NCBI RefSeq assembly: GCF_033095865.1
Contig: NZ_AP019365.1
Coordinates: 5,491,501 to 5,555,500 of the forward strand
Origin: Pseudomonas sp. KU43P
GTDB taxonomy: Bacteria > Pseudomonadota > Gammaproteobacteria > Pseudomonadales > Pseudomonadaceae
DNA: 64,000 nucleotides
Reading direction: 5' to 3'
A program made the translations under genes and the position numbers. Numbering within the stretch: the first letter of the stretch is position 1; the number at the start of each line of letters is the position of its first letter. Under the pieces are notes generated by a model, which saw nothing but the letters and a program-made list of their open reading frames with translations, did not search any database and was not told where the DNA came from. This document shows, one piece after another, positions 19,475 to 28,259 of this stretch.

Positions 19475-20767
19475 ATGGACGTCACCGCAACCCTGAGCCT
19501 GGGCGATCCACTGGAACCTGCACGCAAGGCCACCGCCGAGATGTTGCAGACCCGCGAGCGCACCTACTCGCTGCCCCAGCCTTTCTACACCGACGAGCGT
19601 CTGTTCCAGATCGACATGCAGGAGATCTTCCAGAAGGAATGGCTGATCGCCGGCATGACCTGCGAGATCCCGGCAAAGGGCAACTACATCACCCTGCAGA
19701 TCGGCAAGAACCCGATCCTTGTGGTGCGTGGCACCGAAGGCAAAGTACACGCCTTCCATAACGTCTGCCGCCACCGCGGTTCGCGCCTGTGCGTCAGCGA
19801 CAAGGGCAAGGTGGCCAAGCTGGTCTGCCACTACCACCAGTGGACCTATGAACTGGACGGCCGTCTGCTGTTTGCGGGCACCGAAATGGGCGCCGACTTC
19901 GACATGAAGGAATACGGCCTGAAGCCGGTGAACGTAAAGGTTGCTGGTGGCTACATCTTCATCAGCCTGTCGGAAAACCCACCTGCCATCGACGAGTTCC
20001 TGGCCACCCTGGACCACTACATGGAACCGTACGACATGGAGAACACCAAGGTGGCGGTGCAGACCACCTTGATGGAAAAGGCCAACTGGAAGCTGGTGCT
20101 GGAAAACAACCGCGAGTGCTACCACTGCAGCGGTTCGCACCCGGAACTGCTGCAGACCCTGCTGGAGTGGGACGACACCAACGACCCGCGCGCCAGCCAG
20201 GAATTCAAGGACCACGTGGCCGCCTCCGCTGCCGCCTGGGAAGCCGAGAAGATCCCGTACCTGCACAAGAGCCACGGCCTGCGTAACCGCATCGTGCGCA
20301 TGCCGCTGCTCAAGGGCACCGTGTCGATGACCATGGACGGCAAGCAGGCCTGCCAAAAGCTGATGGGCCGCATCAAGAACCCGGACCTGGGCTCGATGCG
20401 CATCCTGCACCTGCCACACTCGTGGAACCACTGCATGGGCGACCACATGATCGTCTTCACCGTGTGGCCGATCAGCGCGCAGGAAACCATGGTCACGACC
20501 AAGTGGCTGGTGCACAAGGATGCGGTCGAAGGCGTCGACTACGACCCGGAGCGCATGCGCAAGGTGTGGGATGCCACCAACGACCAGGACCGTCGCCTGG
20601 CCGAAGAGAACCAGCGCGGGATCAACTCCACCGCCTATCAGCCTGGTCCGTACTCGAAGACCTATGAGTTCGGCGTGGTCAATTTCATCGACTGGTACAG
20701 CCAGCGCGTGCTCGAGAACCTCGGCGCAGAGCCTGCGCCGTACCTCAAGGAAGTGAAAGCGCAGTAA
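19475..20767 (+). CDS. gbcA: Glycine betaine demethylase, Rieske oxygenase subunit GbcA
   Basis: The 430-residue Rieske non-haem iron oxygenase demethylates glycine betaine to dimethylglycine, releasing formaldehyde. The Rieske ligands are seen in VCRHRGSRLC (Cys-X-His) and VCHYHQWTY (Cys-X2-His) at about residues 97-125. The mononuclear-iron region includes NNRECYHCSGSHPEL near 210. I chose the ATG at 19475 (MDVTATLSLGD) over an in-frame ATG at 19442 on family start position. A strong terminator follows directly. Confidence 0.95.
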   Translation: MDVTATLSLGDPLEPARKATAEMLQTRERTYSLPQPFYTDERLFQIDMQEIFQKEWLIAGMTCEIPAKGNYITLQIGKNPILVVRGTEGKVHAFHNVCRHRGSRLCVSDKGKVAKLVCHYHQWTYELDGRLLFAGTEMGADFDMKEYGLKPVNVKVAGGYIFISLSENPPAIDEFLATLDHYMEPYDMENTKVAVQTTLMEKANWKLVLENNRECYHCSGSHPELLQTLLEWDDTNDPRASQEFKDHVAASAAAWEAEKIPYLHKSHGLRNRIVRMPLLKGTVSMTMDGKQACQKLMGRIKNPDLGSMRILHLPHSWNHCMGDHMIVFTVWPISAQETMVTTKWLVHKDAVEGVDYDPERMRKVWDATNDQDRRLAEENQRGINSTAYQPGPYSKTYEFGVVNFIDWYSQRVLENLGAEPAPYLKEVKAQ

Positions 20768-20783
20768 CCCTCCGCCAGCACTG

Positions 20784-20819
20784 AAAACGCCACGGCTGAT
20801 TTGTCAGCCGTGGCGTTTT
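20784..20819 (+). terminator. Rho-independent terminator of gbcA
   Basis: A perfect 16-bp stem, AAAACGCCACGGCTGA with TCAGCCGTGGCGTTTT around TTTG, sits 17 bp behind the gbcA stop. Confidence 0.9.
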
Positions 20820-21350
20820 ACATTGTCATGCATAGCTTCGGCACAGCTTACCCACAGAATTATGTACAGGCCTTGTGGACAGTCATGCAGCGCCCCTACA
20901 GTTATGGGCTGGTCATTTAATGATCAAACCTCTGAAGGCCAATGAATACGCTGCCTTCAGCACTCACCGAACACCTTGTCCACAGAAGGGCCAACAGATT
21001 TTGTGTGCAGATATCAGCTTGCTCAAGAAATGACTGTGGATAACAGCGCAAGTCACTGAAAATGCTGATCTGGAAGAGATTTCGAGGCGATTGATCATTA
21101 TTTGATCATATTCGTGCAGGCCAGAAAATACGAGGCCTTCAGGCTTTACCGAACATATTATCCACAGACCGGTTAACAGCGATTGTGGGAAACCTGGGGT
21201 GGCGTTGCCTGGGGGATGGGACAAAACAGTCGGGAGAGGCTGGTCAATTTTTGATCAAAGCCATGTAGACCTTGTCAAACCTGGGCTGCAGCGATAGGTG
21301 AACACTTTATCCACATGTTGGCGAACAGATTCGGTGGGCAAGTTTGCCTG
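20820..21350. repeat. Three-unit degenerate repeat with a cluster of DnaA-box sequences
   Basis: No gene is supported in this ~530-bp stretch. It holds three exact TTATCCACA boxes (minus strand 21035-21043; plus strand 21158-21166 and 21307-21315) and two one-mismatch boxes (TTACCCACA at 20848, TTGTCCACA at 20976). TGATCA palindromes lie at 20931, 21092, 21103 and 21252. The pattern TGATCA, 45-55 bp, then a TTRTCCACA-like box and (C)GAACA/AACAG words recurs three times; units two and three are exactly 149 bp apart. It may be a DnaA-binding locus. Confidence 0.6.
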
Positions 21351-21352
21351 TA

Positions 21353-21449
21353 CCGGCCTCATCGCCGGTAAGCCGGCTCCCACAGGTACACCACAAGTCT
21401 TGAAATCTGTGGTGTACCTGTAGGAGCCGGCTTGCCGGCGATGAGGCCA
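21353..21449. repeat. REP inverted pair
   Basis: A REP pair directly behind the etfB stop codon, probably forming the 3' end of the dgcA-dgcB-etfA-etfB transcript. Confidence 0.9.
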
Positions 21450-21455
21450 GTGCGA

Positions 21456-22232
21456 TCAGCGCAAAACCCCCTCCTCCACCAACAACTTCAGAATCGCCTC
21501 GGCGCCTTCCTGTGGAGAAACATCCTTCAACACCTTACCGCCGCCACCACTGGCCTTGGCTGTCGCCGCCTTCATCCGGTCCGCACCGCTCTTCGCCTTG
21601 ATCACCTTGAGCCGCTTGGGCCGTGGCCGCGCCGGTTGCAGCTCGGCATCCGCCAGCAGTTCATCTTCGACGATCGCCACATTACGTGCCGCCAGCACAC
21701 CCCGACGCGCCGGCCCAAACGCACTCTGGCGCGGCTTGGGTGCAGCGTTATCCACAGTCGCCAGCAACGGCAGGCGTACTTTCAAGCGGCGCCGTTGCCC
21801 ACGTGGCAATGCTTGCAGCACCTGGGCAGTGCCATTTTCGATCGACTCCACTTCAGCCAGCCCCACCACCAGCGGCCAGCCCAGCTTCTCGGCCAACAGG
21901 AACGGCAACATGCCCGACCCTTCGCCAGTCTCTGCCTGGCTGCCGGTGAGCACCAACTGGGCACCGGCATCGCGCAAATAATCACCGAGCACGCCCAACA
22001 CATCGGCGCCAGCCGGCTGTTCCAGCACGTCGAGATGATCCAGGCCCATGCCCAGGTAAGCCCGCAGGGCCTCTTCCCGAGGATCGCCGGCATGCACCAC
22101 CTGCAAGTTATCCCCAGCCAGCTGCAAGCCCAGCTCCACGGCGCGGGCATCCTGCTCGGCGCGGCGGGCGCGACCGGAGCTTGGGTGGGCACCGATGGAA
22201 ACCAGGCTGATGACTTTCGTACTCATGCTCAT
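21456..22232 (-). CDS. etfB: Electron transfer flavoprotein beta subunit of the dgc operon
   Basis: This 258-residue protein is the beta-like partner of the preceding ETF alpha gene, which ends 4 bp upstream. It is more diverged than a housekeeping EtfB but keeps the AMP/FAD-side layout: LVSIGAHPSSG start, QLVLTGSQAETGEGSGMLPF near residue 93, and RRLKVRLPLLATVDN near 150. A second in-frame ATG at 22226 is an equally good start. Role: accepts electrons from DgcA during dimethylglycine demethylation (inferred from operon). Confidence 0.85.
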   Translation of the reverse strand: MSMSTKVISLVSIGAHPSSGRARRAEQDARAVELGLQLAGDNLQVVHAGDPREEALRAYLGMGLDHLDVLEQPAGADVLGVLGDYLRDAGAQLVLTGSQAETGEGSGMLPFLLAEKLGWPLVVGLAEVESIENGTAQVLQALPRGQRRRLKVRLPLLATVDNAAPKPRQSAFGPARRGVLAARNVAIVEDELLADAELQPARPRPKRLKVIKAKSGADRMKAATAKASGGGGKVLKDVSPQEGAEAILKLLVEEGVLR

Positions 22233-22236
22233 GCCC

Positions 22237-23469
22237 TTATGCCGCGTCGCGCTGGCCGCCGCTGCGGAAGTTGTCCACAGCCTCGATCAGTGCCTGGAGA
22301 ATCGCCGAGCTGTCGCCAATTACCGACAGGTCAGCCCGTTTGATCATGTCGCAGCCCGGGTCCATGTTGATCGCCACCACCTTGTCGCAAGCGCCGATGC
22401 CTTGCAGATGCTGGATCGCGCCCGAGATACCCACAGCCACGTAGACCCGCGCCGTGACCCAGGTGCCGGTGGCGCCCACCTGGCGATTGCGCGGCATGAA
22501 GCCGTCGTCCACCGCCACCCGCGAGGCGCCTTCGGTAGCGCCCAAGGCCGCAGTGGCCTTGTGGTAGAGATCCCAGTCCTTTACGCCGTTGCCGCCGGAG
22601 ACGATGAATTCCGCCTCGGCCATGGCGATGGTGGCCGGGTCGACGGCTACGGAGCCGAGATCCTCGATACGCGACAGGCTGCGCGCAACGCTTGTGGACA
22701 ACTCCACCGACAGCGCTTCATGGCGGGTTTCGCTGACCGGCTCGGCGCACTCTGCCGCGCCCAGGATCAAGCGTGGCACGGCACGCTGCAGGTCCTGCTG
22801 GCCAGCACCGGCACGGCCGATGCACTGGCCGTCCTTAACCTGCCAGACCCGCGTCGCCGGGCGCTCGCCCAGTGCCGCGCCGAGGCGCCGACCCAGCTCG
22901 CCGCCACCGGTACGGCTGTCGGGCAACAGCCAGTGGCGTGGGGTGAACTGGTTATCCACAGCCCGCAGGCCTTGCACCAGTTGTTCCGGTGCATAACCTT
23001 CGAAGGCCTCGCCCTCGATGACCAGCAGTCGGTCGACGCCAGCTGTGGAGAAGTTGTTTTCCTTGTGTTCGCCGAATACCACGGCGAGCACCGCACCGTC
23101 GCTGCCGGCCAGGCTGTGGGCCAAGCCGAGCAAGTCACGGTCGTGGCTGCTCAGGCGGCCACCGACCATGTCGGGTACCACGGCAATATAGAACGCCGGT
23201 GCTGGCACCTGATGCAGCGGCAGTTGCACTTCGGCAGCTGCGGTGCGCCGCCCACCGACACCCGTACCCTGCTGCGCACCACTGCGGTCGATACGCTTGA
23301 GGCCAGCAGGGCCGATGAAACCAGCGGCAAGCGCATGGGGATTCTTCCGGATGAGGCCGTTGGGCCCCATCCAGCGGGTCTGTTGCGTCTGCATCGCCGC
23401 GTGCAGCGGGTGCAGACGGTTACGGGCGATCCACTCGGCGCGTGGGTCGCGGCGGATGATGTCGCTCAT
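22237..23469 (-). CDS. etfA: Electron transfer flavoprotein alpha subunit of the dgc operon
   Basis: This 410-residue ETF-alpha/FixB-like protein has the C-terminal FAD domain typical of the family: FIVSGGNGVKDWD, ATGTWVTARVYVAVGISGA near residues 325-345, and VVAINMDPGCDMIKRAD near 360. It is longer than the usual ~310 residues, with a diverged N-terminal ~90 residues. The start overlaps the dgcB stop by one base (TGATG), so translation is coupled. Confidence 0.88.
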   Translation of the reverse strand: MSDIIRRDPRAEWIARNRLHPLHAAMQTQQTRWMGPNGLIRKNPHALAAGFIGPAGLKRIDRSGAQQGTGVGGRRTAAAEVQLPLHQVPAPAFYIAVVPDMVGGRLSSHDRDLLGLAHSLAGSDGAVLAVVFGEHKENNFSTAGVDRLLVIEGEAFEGYAPEQLVQGLRAVDNQFTPRHWLLPDSRTGGGELGRRLGAALGERPATRVWQVKDGQCIGRAGAGQQDLQRAVPRLILGAAECAEPVSETRHEALSVELSTSVARSLSRIEDLGSVAVDPATIAMAEAEFIVSGGNGVKDWDLYHKATAALGATEGASRVAVDDGFMPRNRQVGATGTWVTARVYVAVGISGAIQHLQGIGACDKVVAINMDPGCDMIKRADLSVIGDSSAILQALIEAVDNFRSGGQRDAA

Positions 23470-25421
23470 CAGTGCACCTCCGCAGGTTCACGTTTGACCG
23501 TTGGCGACTTTGGGGCCGCGGGAGTTTCCTCTTCGATCAGCACATCGGCTACCAGCTCGGCGAGGTCCTTGATCTGTGGGCGTGGTTCGACCACACCTTC
23601 GAGCATCGCGGTGCACTGCGGGCAGCCCACGGCCACCAGCTCGGCTTGCGTTTCGCGGATGTCGTCCATGCGCATGTCGGGAATACGCTGCTTGCCCGGG
23701 ATGTCGGTGATCGGCGCACCGCCACCACCGCCACAGCAACGGGAGCGGAAGCCCGAACGCTCCATCTCGCGCACTTCGATGCCGAGCGCCTTGAGCACTT
23801 CACGGGGCGCTTCGTACTCACCGTTGTAACGGCCCAGGTAGCACGGGTCGTGGTAGGTGACGCTGCCGCCCTTGTGCTGGCCGAGGTTGAGCTTCTTGGC
23901 TGCGATCAGTTCGGCGATGTAGGTACTGTGGTGCTGCACCTGGTAGTCGCCGCCCAGCGCGCCGTACTCGTTCTTCAGCACGTGAAAGCTGTGGGGGTCG
24001 CAAGTGACGATGCGCTGGAACTTGTACTTGGCCAAGGTCTGGATGTTGCGCTTGGCCAGTTGCTGGAAGGTCGCCTCGTCACCCAGGCGACGCGCCACGT
24101 CGCCGCTGTCGCGCTCTTCCAGACCGAGCACGGCGAAGTCGACGCCGGAGGCCTTGAGCACTTTCACGAACGAACGCAGGGTGCGCTGGTTGCGCATGTC
24201 GAAGGCGCCGTCGCCGACCCAGAACAGTACTTCGGTGCTTTGCACCTCCGACAGCAGATTCAGGTTGAGGTCGGCTGCCCAGTTCATCCGCCCGCCCGGG
24301 GCAAAGCCGCCTGGGTTGTCGGTGGCGATCAGGTTGTCCAGCACCTCGGCGCCCTTATTCGGCGTCGCGCCTTTTTCAAGCGTGAGGTGGCGGCGCATGT
24401 CGACGATGGCATCGACGTGCTCGATCATCATCGGGCACTCCTCGACGCAGGCGCGGCAGGTGGTGCACGACCACAGCGTCTCGGCGTCGACCAGGCCGTT
24501 GACGATTGGCTGGTGCGGGTTACCGCCATGTTCGCCGATCGGCTTGCCAGGGTAAGGGCTGCCAGCGAACTGCGCGTCAGTACCACCGGCCAGGCCGATG
24601 ACCATGTCCTGGATGAGCTTTTTCGGGTTCAGCGGCTGGCCAGCCGCGAACGCCGGGCACATGGCTTCGCACTTGCCGCACTGCACGCAGGCGTCGAAAC
24701 CGAGCAGCTGGTTCCAGGTGAAATCCACCGGCTTTTCCACACCCAGCGGTGCGTTCGGGTCTTCCAGGTCCAGCGGCTTGAGGCCGGTGGAGCGTCCGCC
24801 GCCGAAGCGTTCGGCGCGGCGGTGCCAGGCCAGGTGCAGGGCACCGGCGAAGGCGTGTTTCATCGGGCCGCCCCAGGTCATGCCGAAGAACAGCTCCGAC
24901 ACGCCCCACAGGACGCCCAGGCCCAGCACGGCAACCATCACCCAGCCACCGGTGTTGGCCGGCAGGATGCCGGCGACCGGCAAGGTGGCGATGAAGAAGC
25001 TCGCGGCGAACGCCAGCAGGCTTTTCGGCAGGCGCATCCACGGGCCCTTGGACAGGCGCGAGGGCGGGTTCAGGCGGCGCTTGAAGACGAAGAGGGCGCC
25101 CGTGAACATGATCACCGTGGCCACCAGCAAGGCATAGCCGAGGATCTTGCTCTGCAGGCCGAAGCCGTGCACCAGGATCGCCAGCACGGCCGACAGCACG
25201 AAGCCGCCCGCGGTGGCCACGTGGGTCTTGGACATGTACTTGTCGCGCTCGACCACGTGGTGCAGGTCCACCAGGTAGCGCCGCGGCATGGCCAGCAGGC
25301 CGCCGATCAGGTCGACCTTGGAGGCTCGGCCACGCCGCCACATGCGTACCCGGCGCAGGGCGCCGAGCACCGCCAGGCCAAGGGCAGCGAACAGCAGGAT
25401 GGGTAGAAGGGTGTTCAACAT
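23469..25421 (-). CDS. dgcB: DgcB, membrane iron-sulfur electron-transfer protein
   Basis: This 650-residue protein is needed with DgcA for dimethylglycine demethylation in Pseudomonas. About five TM helices fill residues 5-180 and hold histidines 54, 55, 67, 85 and 189, a NarI-like pattern suited to haem b. Two 4Fe-4S motifs follow (CVQCGKCEAMC at ~245; CTTCRACVEEC at ~319), then CCG-type cysteine-rich domains with CCGGGGG near 575. The layout fits a membrane oxidoreductase passing electrons from EtfAB to the quinone pool (inference). Confidence 0.9.
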   Translation of the reverse strand: MLNTLLPILLFAALGLAVLGALRRVRMWRRGRASKVDLIGGLLAMPRRYLVDLHHVVERDKYMSKTHVATAGGFVLSAVLAILVHGFGLQSKILGYALLVATVIMFTGALFVFKRRLNPPSRLSKGPWMRLPKSLLAFAASFFIATLPVAGILPANTGGWVMVAVLGLGVLWGVSELFFGMTWGGPMKHAFAGALHLAWHRRAERFGGGRSTGLKPLDLEDPNAPLGVEKPVDFTWNQLLGFDACVQCGKCEAMCPAFAAGQPLNPKKLIQDMVIGLAGGTDAQFAGSPYPGKPIGEHGGNPHQPIVNGLVDAETLWSCTTCRACVEECPMMIEHVDAIVDMRRHLTLEKGATPNKGAEVLDNLIATDNPGGFAPGGRMNWAADLNLNLLSEVQSTEVLFWVGDGAFDMRNQRTLRSFVKVLKASGVDFAVLGLEERDSGDVARRLGDEATFQQLAKRNIQTLAKYKFQRIVTCDPHSFHVLKNEYGALGGDYQVQHHSTYIAELIAAKKLNLGQHKGGSVTYHDPCYLGRYNGEYEAPREVLKALGIEVREMERSGFRSRCCGGGGGAPITDIPGKQRIPDMRMDDIRETQAELVAVGCPQCTAMLEGVVEPRPQIKDLAELVADVLIEEETPAAPKSPTVKREPAEVH

Positions 25422-25464
25422 GGGAGGCTCCCAAAAGACACTTCAGGTCGTGCCGACAAAAATG

Positions 25465-25556
25465 CCTGTGGGAGCTGGCTTGCCAGCGATGCGGGCACCG
25501 CGGATCGCATGATAACCGCGTCGTTCCTATCGCTGGCACGCCAGCTCCCACAGGTT
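25465..25556. repeat. REP inverted pair (diverged) between dgcA and dgcB
   Basis: Two facing copies with GCTGGCTTGCCAGC and CTGGCACGCCAG cores, in the 154-bp gap between dgcA and dgcB. Confidence 0.85.
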
Positions 25557-25575
25557 CAGAGCAGCTGCTGTGCGA

Positions 25576-27636
25576 TCAGAAATCCTTGCACAGGCGCAGG
25601 GCGTCGTAGATCGCCGCATGCACGTTGCGCTGGGCCACGCAGTCGCCGATGCGGTACAGCAGGTAGCCCTCGCCCGGCTGGCTGAGGATCGGCTGTGGTT
25701 TGATGGCGAACAGCGCCTCCACATCGATCTGGCCCTTGTTGCGCGAACCTTCCTTCAGTGCGTAGTACAGCTGCTCGTCAGGACGCACGCCGTTCTCCAC
25801 CACCACCTGGTCGACCACACGCTCTTCCTTGGCGCCGGTGTACTCGTTCTCGAGCACCGCCACCAGTTTGTCGCCTTCGCGGTAGACCTTTTCCAGCATC
25901 ATGTCGCCGGTCATGATCACTTCTTTCGGGTACATGCTGCGGTAGTAGGTCGGGAAGGTAGTGCCGCCCATGGCCACGCCCGGCTTGATGTCGTCGGTGA
26001 CAATCTCGACCTGGCTGCCCTTGTCGGCAATGAAGTCGGCCACGGACATGCCGGTGAACTCGCAGATGGTGTCGTACACCAGCACGTTCTTGCCCGGTGC
26101 GACTTTGCCGTCGAGCACGTCCCAGCTGCTGACCACCAGCCCTTCGGCGGCGCCCCAGTGCTCGTTCTGCTCCAGGAACGAATGCCCGCCTACCGCCAGC
26201 ACGATGATGTCCGGGCGCATGTCCTGGATGGTGTCCACATCAGCAGCGGTGCCCAGGCGCAGGTCGATCTTCAGGCGGGCGAACTCCAGCTGGTACCAGC
26301 GAGTGATACCGGCGATCTGGTCGCGCTGCGGTGCTTTGGCAGCAATGGTGATCTGCCCGCCGATCTGGTCTTTCTTCTCGAATACGGTCACATCGTGGCC
26401 ACGCTCGGCGGCAACCCGGGCCGCTTCCATGCCGGCAGGGCCGGCACCGACCACCACCACCTTGCGTTTCGGCCCGGTGGTCTTCTCGATGATGTGCGGC
26501 ACGCCCATGTATTCACGGGAAGTCGCGGCGTTCTGGATGCACAGCACATCCAGGCCCTGGTACTGGCGGTCGATGCAATAGTTGGCACCGACGCACTGCT
26601 TGATCTGGTCGATCTGGCCCATCTTGATCTTGGCGATCAGGTGCGGGTCGGCGATGTGCGCGCGAGTCATGCCGACCATGTCCACGTAGCCACCTTCGAG
26701 GATACGCGTGGCCTGGTTCGGGTCTTTGATGTTCTGCGCGTGCAGCACCGGGACCTTGACCACTTCCTTGATACCGGCCGCCAGGTGCAGGAACGGCTCC
26801 GGCGGGTAGCTCATGTTGGGGATGACGTTGGCCAGGGTGTTGTGGGTATCGCAACCCGAGCCAACCACGCCGATGAAATCGATCATGCCGGTGGCGTCGT
26901 AGTACGCAGCGATCTGCTTCATGTCCTCGTGGCTGAGGCCGTCGGGGTGGAATTCGTCACCGCAGATGCGCATGCCCACGCAGAAGTCGTCACCGACCTC
27001 GGCGCGCACGGCCTTCAACACTTCCAGGCCGAACTTCATGCGGCCTTCGAAGGTGCCGCCCCATTCGTCGGTACGCTTGTTGACCCGTGGGCTCCAGAAC
27101 TGGTCGATCATGTGCTGGTGCACGGCCGACAGCTCGACGCCATCCAGGCCGCCTTCCTTGGCACGACGCGCCGCTTGCGCGTAGTTGCCGATCACGCGCC
27201 AGATCTCTTCCACCTCGATGGTCTTGCAGGTGGCGCGGTGCACCGGTTCACGAATGCCCGACGGCGACATCAGGGTCGGCCAGTTGAAGCCGTCCCAGCG
27301 CGAGCGACGGCCCATGTGGGTAATCTGGATCATGATCTTGGCGCCATGCTTGTGCATGGCGTCGGCCAGGTTCTGGAAGTGCGGGATGATGCGGTCGGTC
27401 GACAGGTTGACCGACGACCACCACTCCTGCGGGCTGTCGATCGCCACCACCGACGAGCCGCCGCAGATCGCCAGGCCGATGCCGCCCTTGGCCTTCTCTT
27501 CGTAGTACTTCACGTAGCGGTCGGTCGTCATGCCGCCGTCAGTGGCGTAGACCTCGGCGTGCGCGGTGCTGAGCACGCGGTTGCGGATGGTCAGTTTGCC
27601 GATCTGGATCGGCTGGAACATTGCTTCGAATGCCAT
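25576..27636 (-). CDS. dgcA: Dimethylglycine demethylase subunit DgcA
   Basis: This 686-residue protein belongs to the old-yellow-enzyme/trimethylamine dehydrogenase family and oxidatively demethylates dimethylglycine to sarcosine. An FMN TIM barrel occupies residues ~1-345 (ITHMGRRSRWDG, AVHQHMIDQFWSP). A cluster-binding strip follows at 348-366, then a dinucleotide-binding domain from VVVVGAGPAGMEAARVA at ~393. Only three of the four expected 4Fe-4S cysteines are present (Cys348, Cys354, Cys366; Ala351 replaces the second). It starts 15 bp after the V4R gene, in one operon with it. Confidence 0.93.
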   Translation of the reverse strand: MAFEAMFQPIQIGKLTIRNRVLSTAHAEVYATDGGMTTDRYVKYYEEKAKGGIGLAICGGSSVVAIDSPQEWWSSVNLSTDRIIPHFQNLADAMHKHGAKIMIQITHMGRRSRWDGFNWPTLMSPSGIREPVHRATCKTIEVEEIWRVIGNYAQAARRAKEGGLDGVELSAVHQHMIDQFWSPRVNKRTDEWGGTFEGRMKFGLEVLKAVRAEVGDDFCVGMRICGDEFHPDGLSHEDMKQIAAYYDATGMIDFIGVVGSGCDTHNTLANVIPNMSYPPEPFLHLAAGIKEVVKVPVLHAQNIKDPNQATRILEGGYVDMVGMTRAHIADPHLIAKIKMGQIDQIKQCVGANYCIDRQYQGLDVLCIQNAATSREYMGVPHIIEKTTGPKRKVVVVGAGPAGMEAARVAAERGHDVTVFEKKDQIGGQITIAAKAPQRDQIAGITRWYQLEFARLKIDLRLGTAADVDTIQDMRPDIIVLAVGGHSFLEQNEHWGAAEGLVVSSWDVLDGKVAPGKNVLVYDTICEFTGMSVADFIADKGSQVEIVTDDIKPGVAMGGTTFPTYYRSMYPKEVIMTGDMMLEKVYREGDKLVAVLENEYTGAKEERVVDQVVVENGVRPDEQLYYALKEGSRNKGQIDVEALFAIKPQPILSQPGEGYLLYRIGDCVAQRNVHAAIYDALRLCKDF

Positions 27637-27651
27637 GACGCTATCTCCGGC

Positions 27652-28182
27652 TTACAACGGCTTTGTAACGAACAGGCCATCTTCGTGGCCTTCTTCCGAA
27701 CCGCCGTAGACCTGTTCGGCCACCGTGCGGATCTTGCTGCCGCGGGCAGCGAGAATCTGGTCCATTGCGCCGGCGAACCAGCCGGTGAACATGTAGTCGA
27801 CCTTGCGGCCGCACTTGCCGTACACGTACACGAACGCCGAATGCTTGAGCTTGACGCTGCAGGTGCCCTTGTCGAGGTCGATGTCCTGGATCTCGAACAG
27901 GCCCCAGCCACGTTGCGAGAGGCGCTTCATGTAGTGCTCGAACACCGCGACACCTTCCAGGCCGTGGCACTCGGCTTCCTTTTCACACCAGTGCCAGGCC
28001 GACTTGTAACCCGCTTTGTAGAGGATCTCGGCGTAGGCGTCGGCGCCCAGCACTTCCTCGATGCCGATGTGGTTGTTGACGAAGAAATGCCGCGGTACAT
28101 ACAGCATCGGCAGGGCGTCGCTGGTCCAGACTCCGGTCTCGCTGTCGACTTCGATTGGCAATTGCGGGGCGATCTTGGCCAT
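27652..28182 (-). CDS. DUF5943/V4R-type protein of the dgc operon
   Basis: This 176-residue cytoplasmic protein has the look of a V4R (4-vinyl reductase) small-molecule-binding domain. It starts with a PRHFFVNNHIGIEEVLG segment, has a Trp-Cys-Glu-Lys-Glu-Ala-Glu-Cys-His stretch near residue 70, and ends with VYGKCGRKVDYMFTGWFAGA near 130-150. Cys and His placed this way could bind a metal. It lies between the M19-like gene and dgcA on one transcript. No enzymatic role is known to me; an accessory role in demethylation is inferred from context. Confidence 0.75.
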   Translation of the reverse strand: MAKIAPQLPIEVDSETGVWTSDALPMLYVPRHFFVNNHIGIEEVLGADAYAEILYKAGYKSAWHWCEKEAECHGLEGVAVFEHYMKRLSQRGWGLFEIQDIDLDKGTCSVKLKHSAFVYVYGKCGRKVDYMFTGWFAGAMDQILAARGSKIRTVAEQVYGGSEEGHEDGLFVTKPL

Positions 28183-28259
28183 GGAAACTCAACTCCATAA
28201 AATTTTTTATGTGGATGCCCCGGCGTTGCTGGCAGGGGCTTTCAGGCTTGGAGAGCGGC

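Noticed and set aside
20964..21224. 86-codon minus-strand frame between gbcA and etfB
   Set aside because: It runs through two repeat units and DnaA-box sequences, has no clear ribosome-binding site and no family features.
25570..28200. 876-codon plus-strand frame opposite dgcA and the V4R gene
   Set aside because: Antisense shadow crossing two genuine genes and their boundary.
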